DNA from: Oscillospiraceae bacterium
GTDB taxonomy: Bacteria; Bacillota; Clostridia; Oscillospirales; Ruminococcaceae
NCBI GenBank assembly: GCA_009781425.1
Contig: WQYC01000014.1
Location: forward strand, 1 to 60,216
DNA: 60,216 nucleotides
Reading direction: 5' to 3'
The notes beneath the pieces were generated by a model, which had not been told where the DNA came from, did no database searches, and worked only from the letters and a program-made list of their open reading frames with translations. Within the stretch, counting starts at the first letter, position 1; each line of letters opens with the position of its first letter. Below are positions 32,181 through 41,400 of the stretch, piece after piece. Made by a program: the position numbers and the translations under genes.

Positions 32181-33524
32181 TTATATTATTTGGACATATC
32201 CGCGAAATTCACCGTGGGTAGGGTGCCCTTTAATTGTACCTTCTTCTGGACAGAGTCCGATAAAATCACTAAGTAATTTCTTTGATACTTTACCTCTGTT
32301 GCCGCCGTTTTTCCAGTCGTCGGAATAATAAATCCATTTTTCTCCATTGATTACTTCAATCGCTTCTATGAATACAACGTGCCCCCAAGGAGCGGGATTA
32401 CCAAAGCTCACTGCGCTTTGGGGTACGATATTTTCCCAAGACAGCTCTCTGTGAACGGTTCTGTATTCATCAGTCTTTTCGCCGTCTTTCCAAATATACG
32501 CTTTTTCTTCAGCGTTTTGTGCCCAAAGACCGCCGTTTCCGGAACCGTCAAATGTTACTTGTACACCATATATTTCACCAATTCTCCCCAATACAAACCA
32601 CGGGCATTGGTGCTCTTCTATCCAATTAAACGGGTCCTCATACCATATATCATCCATATCAGCTATAGAAGGGTATTTACCGCTTGAATCCGGCTCCTCC
32701 GATGTGATTAGTGCGATAATTTCCGCATTAATATCAATTGTCGGAACACTTGACGGGGTGTCAGGCGGTTTAACATTAGCCGGCATATATTTCCGCCAGT
32801 CAATAATCGACGGTGTGTTCAAGACGATATTGGTTATGTCAAACAAGTTTGGCGAATGGCTCTCCTGCTCGTTCCCCGATGGATTATCGCTCTCTTCCAA
32901 AACATCAATAAAACAAAGGCAGTTCGGGTGAATCGGCGGCATATTAACTCCAATGGAAGCATCACAGATTCTGAACACACTTTTATCTAAATCACAGCAG
33001 GTCGGGCAGGCGTTCATGTTTTCCGAAGTGAACCGATAGTACTTATTCCTGTCGCCTTCTCCCTCCCATAATAACATATAATCTCCGAAAAGTCTACTGT
33101 TTTCGTATAAATAATTCCCGAGGATTCTGTTTCTGTCCTTGATTATGTCTGTAGTGCGCTCTAAAATCTTGTTAGAGCTACTGCCGGTTGAAAGCTCTTT
33201 GACTATAGCATCAATGGTCGTTTCCTGAGAAATCTCAAGTACATTATAAAATATTTCAAGATATTCTTTTATTTCGTCTGCGTAATATAGGCTTGAGTTT
33301 TTTGACATTTTACCTAAGTCAAACGAATCATAAAGGCGGTTCAGGCTTACATTGAGCGAGTTGTGAAATTCCTGATATTGTTGCGAACTGTTATCGCTTA
33401 GATTCCTTTGAAGTGCCGCTGCGCTTGAAGCGTTTATTACAGAAGGCATAAGCTGCTGTCTAATAATATCGAGGATTTCGCTTTCAAATTCTTCTAATTT
33501 TTCAGTAAGGTTTTCTCTGTTCAT
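32181..33524 (-). CDS. MuF-like domain fused to a CHAP peptidoglycan hydrolase domain
   Basis: 447 residues, no signal peptide. N-terminal about 1-160 is helical. Residues 170-204 hold the phage Mu F / SPP1 gp7 head-morphogenesis signature: C173-x2-CC, then IGVNMPPIHPNCLC with H199, C202 and C204. Residues about 295-425 form a CHAP domain with the catalytic CPWFVLGRIGEIYG (C307), WGHVVFIEA (H382) and YYSDDW. CHAP domains cut peptidoglycan as amidases or endopeptidases. MuF N-termini are also found on polymorphic toxins carried by temperate phages, with toxins at the C-terminus, which this layout fits. No phage genes surround it. A promoter lies upstream (minus strand TTGTTT, 18 bp, TATAAT). 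Confidence 0.8.
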   Translation of the reverse strand: MNRENLTEKLEEFESEILDIIRQQLMPSVINASSAAALQRNLSDNSSQQYQEFHNSLNVSLNRLYDSFDLGKMSKNSSLYYADEIKEYLEIFYNVLEISQETTIDAIVKELSTGSSSNKILERTTDIIKDRNRILGNYLYENSRLFGDYMLLWEGEGDRNKYYRFTSENMNACPTCCDLDKSVFRICDASIGVNMPPIHPNCLCFIDVLEESDNPSGNEQESHSPNLFDITNIVLNTPSIIDWRKYMPANVKPPDTPSSVPTIDINAEIIALITSEEPDSSGKYPSIADMDDIWYEDPFNWIEEHQCPWFVLGRIGEIYGVQVTFDGSGNGGLWAQNAEEKAYIWKDGEKTDEYRTVHRELSWENIVPQSAVSFGNPAPWGHVVFIEAIEVINGEKWIYYSDDWKNGGNRGKVSKKLLSDFIGLCPEEGTIKGHPTHGEFRGYVQII

Positions 33525-33821
33525 GGGGTTCTCCTTGGTGTTGTGATAGTTTTATTCTTATTATAACAGAAAGTCTGTATGCAAAACAATGAAAAATTAA
33601 AGAGCCTCCGAATCTTTGCCCTATGCAATTTATACATTATATAGTTATAACGCTTCGGCTCGCTATTATCGGCGTGTCGATTTTATTTTACCGAAATTTA
33701 TAAATACCGTTTATAGATTCTAAAAACGGAACTATTTTAGGAGCGTTTAATTATCCGTTTCGAGACTGGATTTAAGACAGGTATTTCTGCTATAATTATA
33801 CAGCAAGGGGGGAGAATTGGC
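33525..33821. promoter_or_regulatory. Intergenic promoter region
   Basis: Divergent genes flank this stretch. The minus strand has TTGTTT-18-TATAAT for the MuF-CHAP gene; the plus strand has an extended -10 TGCTATAAT (33788-33796) shortly before the next gene. A hairpin CCGTTT/AAACGG lies near 33707-33729. Nothing else is recognisable. Confidence 0.5.
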
Positions 33822-34154
33822 ATGATTAAGATAGATTTCGACAACATAACCGATGAAATAGTTTATAAGCTTTTCAAGGTAGACGGGAATGAATCGGAAG
33901 CATTAAATGACATTTACTTAGAATTATTTGAGCTTATCGGGAAAGATGCTATGTTTAAAATCTTCAAGCATTATCACGGAGATAAGCTTGATTGTCCTAT
34001 GCGTCTTTACCGCCCGGAATTCATCGCAGACCTTGCAAAGCAAGAAACAGATAGACGCGAGCGAGCAAAAATAGCAAGGGCGGGCGGATACTCGGCAAAA
34101 CTTATTGAGGGATTGCTCTACAAACGTAAAAAAGACGAATGTGAGCAGGAATAA
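33822..34154 (+). CDS. Small helix-turn-helix-like protein, possibly Mor/C family
   Basis: 110 residues. DAMFKIFKHYHGDKLDCPMRLY recalls the Mor transcription-activator domain and the C-terminal part (RRERAKIARAGGYSAKLIEGLLYKRKK) could be the recognition helix pair, as in phage Mu Mor/C. The match is loose. GGGGGGAGAATT precedes ATG 33822. It lies 23 bp before the transglutaminase-like gene and might regulate it, though the two differ in type. Confidence 0.45.
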   Translation: MIKIDFDNITDEIVYKLFKVDGNESEALNDIYLELFELIGKDAMFKIFKHYHGDKLDCPMRLYRPEFIADLAKQETDRRERAKIARAGGYSAKLIEGLLYKRKKDECEQE

Positions 34155-34177
34155 AATTAATAAAAGGAGATAATTAA

Positions 34178-35221
34178 ATGAAAAGGTTTATCACAGCTTT
34201 ACTCACAATCACAATGCTGGTATTGTTAACAGCGAACACCTCAGCAAACGAAGCCTACACAACCGCGGACGCACTGACAGTTTTACGTGCTTCGGCAGGA
34301 CTGATTCATCTGACCTCAGAGCAAGCAGTGCGCTTTGACTTAAACGGCGATGGTGTCATTAATTCTGCTGATGCGTTGATTATTTTAAGGATAGCAGCGG
34401 GATTATCAGAAGCTCCGCCGCAAGTAAGCGCACCGGTTGTACTGCTGCCGTTCGAGGATTATCTCATACAAGAACTGAGAGCGTATAGTATGGGCATTGA
34501 TGTCCACGATTATATCGGAGAAGTATGGGCTTCAGAGGAACAGCGCGAGGATTTCCTTGACCGAACATGGGATATTCGTTATGACGTGCCGCTTTTGTAT
34601 CATTTTAACCGTTTTGTCTATCTCGATTTTGTTGATGACCGACGTACTTTAATTCCCTCATACATCATGACGGAAAGTGAATACCGGCAATCACAGGCAT
34701 TGTATGAAGCTGCTGTTGAGAGGGCTCTCGCTGTTGTTCAGCCGAATATGACCAAATATGAAGCAGCAAAGGCTCTCCATGATTACCTTGTTTTTAATGT
34801 TGATTATGACCTGGTATATTTAAGAAGAACCATTACAGAAGACAATCCGAGGGGATTGCAAGATACTTCTTATGGTGCATTGGTTAATAAGCTTGCGGTT
34901 TGCGAAGGTGATACATTAGCATATATTGAACTGCTTAGTCGTGTGGGTATAGAATGTATTTACATATCAACCGTCGCCGCGATGCCCGGGTCGAATCTGG
35001 GTCACGCCTGGAATTATATAAATCTTGATGGCTCATGGTATCATGTTGATATTACCTCAAATCGTCTTTGGGTTAACGATTCATATAATTCGGGAGATTT
35101 TCCGTTTTTCATGTTAAACGACAGAGAGTTGATTGAAGCGGCTGAAGGAGCATACACATCCCGAAATGACTGGACAACCAGAGGTCGTCCGGCTTCCACA
35201 TCCACAAAATTTTCAAGTTAA
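34178..35221 (+). CDS. Secreted transglutaminase-like protein with N-terminal dockerin-like pair
   Basis: 347 residues with a signal peptide (cut near NTSA-NE). Residues 27-76 are two dockerin-type segments (TTADALTVLRASAGL; DLNGDGVINSADALIILRIAAGL), the second with an intact Ca-binding loop. Residues about 190-300 form a transglutaminase/protease-like core with C242 (VCEGDTLAYIELL), H276 (GHAWNYI) and D291 (WYHVDIT), the full catalytic triad. It probably cross-links or cleaves proteins at the cell surface. The dockerin is at the N-terminus, whereas the next two proteins carry theirs at the C-terminus. Confidence 0.9.
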   Translation: MKRFITALLTITMLVLLTANTSANEAYTTADALTVLRASAGLIHLTSEQAVRFDLNGDGVINSADALIILRIAAGLSEAPPQVSAPVVLLPFEDYLIQELRAYSMGIDVHDYIGEVWASEEQREDFLDRTWDIRYDVPLLYHFNRFVYLDFVDDRRTLIPSYIMTESEYRQSQALYEAAVERALAVVQPNMTKYEAAKALHDYLVFNVDYDLVYLRRTITEDNPRGLQDTSYGALVNKLAVCEGDTLAYIELLSRVGIECIYISTVAAMPGSNLGHAWNYINLDGSWYHVDITSNRLWVNDSYNSGDFPFFMLNDRELIEAAEGAYTSRNDWTTRGRPASTSTKFSS

Positions 35222-35260
35222 GAAAATATTTTAAACTACTATTATACGAGGAGGTCAAAA

Positions 35261-38170
35261 ATGACAAACACAAAAACAGGAATCAAAAAAGTATTTTCCG
35301 CACTTATGGCGTTAATAATCGCCGTAACAATCTTACCATTGCCGCTCGAAGTATCCGCTTCAACAATACCGAGCGGGTTCAAGCCGATTTACACGGCTGA
35401 TGATTTGTATAACATCAGGAACGATTTAGCAAGCAACTACATACTGATGAACGACATCGACCTGAGCGAAGTCACCGCACCCGGAGGGGATTTAGACTTC
35501 GGCAACGGCTGGGAGCCGATTAATCGAATAGGGGGATTATCAGGACAACCCATTGGGTTCTCGGGGATATTTGACGGGAACGGCTATCAAATCAAAGGTA
35601 TGCAAATATTTGGCGAGCTTGATGTTCAATTTTCATGGGGCGATAGTAATTTTGGGCTTTTTGGAACCACTTGGCAAGCGACAATAAGAAACCTTGCTGT
35701 CGTTGATTTTGATATTAATGTTTCAACTAAGGAAAGTTTATATGATTACGATAATCTCCACAGCCATCGCTTTGGCGGCATTGTAGGGTATGGCGCGAAT
35801 TCAACTGTTGCAAATTGCTTCGCTTCCGGTAGAATTTCTGTAAATTCTGATTATAATTCATATGTCGGGGGATTAGCGGGTTATATTCAACACATAAATA
35901 ATTCTGCAAGTGATGTTGTTATAAATTTAAATGCAAGTTTTACTAATCTTCGCCTTCGGCATAATATTATTTACAACAATATCGGCGGAATTGCCGGCGG
36001 AGCCGAAACTATAAAAAACTGTATCAGTGCCGGAAAAATTACGACAAGCAGTGTCGGTAATAATGTTCGTGTGTATAGAGGCGCTGTTGTTGGTCGTGCT
36101 CTTACTTGGTCAGCTTTCAGACAAACTCACTTTGATTACACTTCCAATTGGTCTCCTTATACACCTTTAATAAATTGCTATTATTTAAGCGGCATAATCG
36201 ACTCCAACACAAATTCAGACAACGGAAGTTTTTTAAACGAAAATCAAATGAGAAGGGCTATATCCTTCCTCGGGTTTGATTTTAACGATGTCTGGGCGAT
36301 TCACCCCGACTTTAACAACGGCTTCCCTGTTCCGAAGGTTTTGCTTAAATTCTATGACCTGACCGTTTACAACGGCACGGGCGGCGGCAGTGTTCTGCGG
36401 CACACAACAGCAGAAGTCACGGCTAATCCGGCTCCTGTGGGTATGCAATTCAAAAACTGGACTGCTTCGGGAGTTACTCTTGCGGACGCAGACAGCGTAA
36501 GCACAAGCTTTACAATGCCCGAGCAGGCTGTATCAGTAACAGCTAACTACGAAAGGCTTGCTGCAACGGTGTCAAGCTTGAGTGTTAGTCCGGGTACCGC
36601 AGAAGTGCAAAAAGGTACCGCTTTCCAATTAAGCGCGGCTGTAGCCGGAGCAAATGACCCTACGCAAACCGTGACCTGGGCGGTTTCTGGCGGAATAGCA
36701 GGAACGACCATAAACAACAGCGGACTCCTGACGGTAGCCGCTGATGAAACTGCCGAAACACTTACAGTCACCGCGACGTCAGCTTTAAGTGCGAATATCT
36801 CAAATACTGCAGTTATTACAATCACAGACGAACCGTCGGCTGTTGAGGTAACGGCAGTGACAGTAACTCCGGGAACAATTTACTTTAATAAAGGCGACAC
36901 GCATACGTTCAGTGTGGCTGTCGCCGGCACAAACTCACCGCAGGGGGTAAAATGGGAGGTTTCGGGCGGAGTTGCGGGAACGACTATTAATAACAGCGGA
37001 CTCCTGACAATAGCAGCGAATGAAACAGCGAGCACTCTCACTGTTACAGCTACATCAACACACACGGAGAGTATTATCGGCACGGCAACGGTTATGGTAA
37101 TACAGCCGACGATTACTAAGACGCTTGTAAGTATTACTCAACCGACAGCGATTACAGGGCGACCGAACGCCACACCAAAAACCATAGCGGGGTTAAATCT
37201 CCCCGAGACAGTTACAATGGTTACGAATGACGGCAATGTGCAAGCAAACGTAACATGGGACGTTGAGGCGAGTACGTATAACACTGCGACAACAACCGCA
37301 CAAACATTCCCTGTCAACGGGACAGTAACCCTTCCCGCCGGTATTCTTAATCCAAACAATGTATCGCTCGCAGTCAGTGTTTCTGTAACAGTCATCGCTA
37401 AAAGCAACAGCTCCGGTAGCGGCAGCAGCGGAAGCTCCGGCGGTGGAGGCGGCGGCGGTGGAGGTGGCAGCACTGCGGCAGGCGGCGTTTTCACTATTAC
37501 CTTTGTCAGTAATTACGCTACCTATGCCACTCTTCAAACAGGTGCGGACGGGAAACTGACAAGCCTGCCCGCAAACCCCACAAGAAGCGGCTTCACTTTC
37601 GATGGCTGGTATGCAATTACAGGCGGCTCTCAAATAACCACAGGTACGGTTTTTACAGCCAATACCAATGTTCAGGCACGTTGGAAGGAAGGCGGCTCTA
37701 CTGAAATTCATTCCGGTATCAGCACTATAATCGTTAATATGCCGATTACGATTATAAACACAATCAACATCAATATCCCCATACATCAAATGGTAATTAG
37801 CTCTGCGGGAACACATACCTTGAACGCAGGTGCGGCTCACGCAGGACAGAACGCTGTTTTGGTAAAGTTCAACGAACTGACCAACAGTTTTGAATTCGTG
37901 ACCGGCGCTACAATCGGCACGAACGGCAATGCGAACTTCAATATATCACAAATCGGTGAGTTCCTGTCTTTAATCTTCAAAACAGGCGATGTCACCGGCA
38001 CTGGTGAGGTTCAGACATCGGATGCACTGGCTCTGCTCAGGCACGTCGCGGGTATCGCCGAGCTTGATGCGATTCAATTGTTCGTCGCGAATGGCAAAGA
38101 AGGTGATGTCGGCACTACCGACGCGCTTAATATTCTGAGGTTGGTTGCGGGGGTAATTGAGAAAATCTGA
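35261..38170 (+). CDS. Secreted multidomain protein: Ig-like, InlB repeat, C-terminal dockerin
   Basis: 969 residues. A signal peptide is followed by a GLUG-like beta-helical region (IYTADDLYNIRNDLASNYILMNDIDLSE, about 35-365), a divergent InlB B-repeat (about 368-432), two Big_2-type Ig domains (about 433-620, each with TTINNSGLLT), a further Ig-like domain, a Gly/Ser linker (about 710-735), an InlB B-repeat (FDGWYAITGG), and a C-terminal dockerin-like pair (VTGTGEVQTSDALALLRHVAGI, EGDVGTTDALNILRLVAGV). It is probably an adhesin or surface scaffold component. GAGGAGG precedes ATG 35261. The C-terminal 200 residues and terminator match the next gene. Confidence 0.9.
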   Translation: MTNTKTGIKKVFSALMALIIAVTILPLPLEVSASTIPSGFKPIYTADDLYNIRNDLASNYILMNDIDLSEVTAPGGDLDFGNGWEPINRIGGLSGQPIGFSGIFDGNGYQIKGMQIFGELDVQFSWGDSNFGLFGTTWQATIRNLAVVDFDINVSTKESLYDYDNLHSHRFGGIVGYGANSTVANCFASGRISVNSDYNSYVGGLAGYIQHINNSASDVVINLNASFTNLRLRHNIIYNNIGGIAGGAETIKNCISAGKITTSSVGNNVRVYRGAVVGRALTWSAFRQTHFDYTSNWSPYTPLINCYYLSGIIDSNTNSDNGSFLNENQMRRAISFLGFDFNDVWAIHPDFNNGFPVPKVLLKFYDLTVYNGTGGGSVLRHTTAEVTANPAPVGMQFKNWTASGVTLADADSVSTSFTMPEQAVSVTANYERLAATVSSLSVSPGTAEVQKGTAFQLSAAVAGANDPTQTVTWAVSGGIAGTTINNSGLLTVAADETAETLTVTATSALSANISNTAVITITDEPSAVEVTAVTVTPGTIYFNKGDTHTFSVAVAGTNSPQGVKWEVSGGVAGTTINNSGLLTIAANETASTLTVTATSTHTESIIGTATVMVIQPTITKTLVSITQPTAITGRPNATPKTIAGLNLPETVTMVTNDGNVQANVTWDVEASTYNTATTTAQTFPVNGTVTLPAGILNPNNVSLAVSVSVTVIAKSNSSGSGSSGSSGGGGGGGGGGSTAAGGVFTITFVSNYATYATLQTGADGKLTSLPANPTRSGFTFDGWYAITGGSQITTGTVFTANTNVQARWKEGGSTEIHSGISTIIVNMPITIINTININIPIHQMVISSAGTHTLNAGAAHAGQNAVLVKFNELTNSFEFVTGATIGTNGNANFNISQIGEFLSLIFKTGDVTGTGEVQTSDALALLRHVAGIAELDAIQLFVANGKEGDVGTTDALNILRLVAGVIEKI

Positions 38171-38184
38171 TAATATTAACAGTG

Positions 38185-38220
38185 ACCGCTGCTCATTTAA
38201 ACGGGCGGCGGTTATTTTTA
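38185..38220 (+). terminator. Terminator after the Ig/InlB protein
   Basis: ACCGCTGC and GCGGCGGT (one wobble) with a 12-nt loop, then TTATTTTTATT. It is homologous to the terminator after the next gene. Confidence 0.8.
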
Positions 38221-38243
38221 TTATAATAAGTTTAATTAAACTA

Positions 38244-38460
38244 TTGACAACCCTTTATTTTTGATGTATAATATAAAATATACAAATATTTTTCGGATGG
38301 TATTTTCTAAATGACTAATTTTGCATCCTGAGGGAGACAGATTTAAACAAAATACAATTCTGTCCTTTACCTCAACTATTTAATGTTTTGGATAAAGGGC
38401 AGTTATTATTAAACTGCTCATGTTTTGAACGTGGGTATTTTTTATTTTAAACATCAATGA
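38244..38460 (+). promoter_or_regulatory. Promoter and structured leader of the MORN-repeat protein
   Basis: TTGACA (38244), 17-bp spacer, TATAAT (38267-38272). The roughly 180-nt leader holds a two-part stem (TGAGG ... GACAGA ... TCTGTC ... CCTCA, about 38329-38374) and a second stem (GGGCAGTT / AACTGCTC, 38398-38419). No known riboswitch class fits by eye. Confidence 0.6.
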
Positions 38461-38474
38461 AAGGAACATTTATC

Positions 38475-41400
38475 ATGGGAAAGATAACAAAATGCAAAAA
38501 AACAATCGCCGTGCTCTTAGTGTTGGCTATTTTGATAGGTACTCCTGGAATAACAGATGTGGGTATGGTTTTTGCCGCATCATCCCCTGCACTCGGAACG
38601 CAAGTGGGTGTTGACAATAACGGGGTCACTTGGGTATATGCTGGTGGTTTAATCGATAGCCAACGTCATGGGCGAGGAATACTATCTTGGGGGAACGGAG
38701 AAGTATTTATCGGAGAATTCATTAATGGTCAACGCCACGGTCAAGGTACGCATTCGTGGCCCGACGGCACTATTCATGCAGGTGAATGGTTTAATAATCA
38801 ACCGCACGGCAAGGGAATTTTGATAAATTCTGATGGTGATATTCAAGAAGGAATATGGGAAGACGGTGAATTCTTTTCACCGATGTCAATTCCTGCATTT
38901 ATCCCCGCAATCCCTCCTCTTCAACGCCTGGCACCAACGATGAGCATAGCACAAGAAGGAAAAGATGACGATGGCGTATCTTGGGTTTATATTGGCGAAA
39001 AGAACGGCAATGAGTTCCATGGTCAGGGAATAATGTCATGGAGCAATGGCAATGTGTACATTGGCGAGTTTTTAAACAATCAACCCCACAGTCAAGGTAT
39101 CTTCATAGAAAAATGGGGCAATAAAGGTTGGTTCACTGGTGATTGGATTAATGGTCATCGCTCAGGGCAAGGAGTGTGGTTTTTTGTAACTGATTGTAAT
39201 TTAAAAACCCTTTATATTGGTAGTTTTTATGAAAATCACCAGCACGGGTATGGTTCAATATACTTTGAAGATGAATCTTGGTATGAAGGTAATTGGATTT
39301 ATGGTATGCGTCAAGGAAATGGTAAGTATGTAGCTGCTGATGGAGTTATTTCTGAAGGAATATGGGAAAAAGATATTCTTGTAACACCATTAATATCTAT
39401 AACACCTAGTTTATTTTTACTTACAGAAAGATGTCGAAACTGTGGCGCAACTGGTCCCGCAGGGATTTTTGAACCTGTGGGGTTTCATAAAGACATGAAT
39501 GGGAGTTTTAGATGCTGTAGTTATTGTGGCGGACTTGACGACCAACATGGTACCGTTGCTCGAACTTGGACAAGATGGATTCCGTTTATTGGGTGGATAT
39601 TTGGTGCAGTTTTTCACGACCCTTGCCCAGCGAGACCAATATTTGGGATAACTATAAACCCATCATCAAATAGAACTTTTCCTATTGCAACTGTGGGTTA
39701 TTCAGCTCAAACGCCGCATACCGTTACAATAAATAATACGGGGAATCGACCAACAGGAACATTAAACATTCTATTTTCGGGTGCTAATGCTTTTACATTA
39801 AATAAAACATCCATACCGAGTATAGCGGTTAATGGTAGCGACAGCTTCACTATTACACCAAATACAGGACTTGCGCCAGGAATATATAATGCAACAATTA
39901 CTGTGAGTGGTGCAAATATATCCTCCAGAAGCTTTACAGTGAGTTTTACTGTTGGTGTTGTTCCTGTTTCCAGTATAACAGACGTACCGACAACGAAAAC
40001 AACAGGAACACCCTTAACGCTTTCAGGTGTTGTTAATCCGACAACAGCCACAAATAAAAATATTTCATGGAGTATTGTTAATGCTGGAGGTACAGGTGCA
40101 ACAATAAATGGAAACATACTAAATACGACAGTAGCGGGAACAGTAAGAGTTAGAGCAACCATAATTAATGGTAGAGCTATAGGTTCTAACTATTCCCAAG
40201 AATTCAATATAGTTGTTCGTGATGCGTATACTCCTGTTGTGAATATACTTGACGTTCCAACAACAGCAACAGCAAGAACTCCTTTGATTCTTTCGGGTGA
40301 AGTTAATCCGTCTAACGCTACGAATAGGGTTGTTTTATGGAGCATTGAAAATGAACGTGATACAGACGCAACAATCGTTGGGAATGTTTTATACACAACC
40401 GCAGCTGGAATTGTGACGGTTAAAGCAACTATAATTAACGGCACAACCGAGAGTGTTAATTATACTCAGAGTTTTAATATTACTGTCAATGTAGCAAATA
40501 CACCAAACCCTAATTCAAGTGGTAAGTTTATTGCTCCCATCGACCCACCCTCGGCAGGTTCTATCCCCATATCAAACAGAACGGAATTAGAAGCTATAAA
40601 AAACAATCTGAGTGGCACATATCATTTAATTGCTGATATTGATTTATCGGGGAAAGAATGGATACCGATTGGCGACAATTCTACAAATTCACCTATAAGT
40701 CGATTTAGCGGTGTGTTCGATGGGCAAGGATATGTAATTTCCAATCTCACGATTAACGGCAATCATAAATATGGGGGGTTATTTGGAAATGCTCAACAAG
40801 CTACTATTAAAAATGTAGGTTTGGAGAATACATATATAGATATTACTTATGAAAGTCATGCTGATGCTGGAAGCATTAGTGCAGTTGCTCATTCATCAAC
40901 TAACATAAGTAATAGTTATAACACAGGTTATATTTCTGCTCGTTCTTCTATAAACGCATATGCCGGAGGAATCAGCGGACATAATCAAGGAGTATCAATT
41001 AGCAATTGTTACAATAAAGGAACAATTTTTGCTTACTCTATTACGACACATGCTGAAGCGGGAGGAATTGGCACTTCTTCTGGTGACGGTGTTATAATCC
41101 AAAATTGTTATAATACCGGAAATATTTCAGCTGAAACATTCGCAACAACATCTGCGACTGTATATTGGGCTAATGCAGGAGGGATTGTTTCTGGCATTGT
41201 AGCAAATATTGATAATTGTTACAATTCCGGTACAATATCATCGACAGCTTTATCGGCTTATGCTCATGCTGGAGGAATTGGTGCTTTTATGCCAACTTTA
41301 ATTAATAATAGCTACAATTCTGGGGATATATATACCTTCGCTTTGCATCCTGCATATGTTATGATTGGAGGGATTATTGGCAGAGCTAACGGTTCTTTAA

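Noticed and set aside
38284-38456. Cyclic di-GMP riboswitch before the MORN-repeat protein
   Set aside because: The conserved GGGCAAACC and GCAAAGCC-type blocks are absent.
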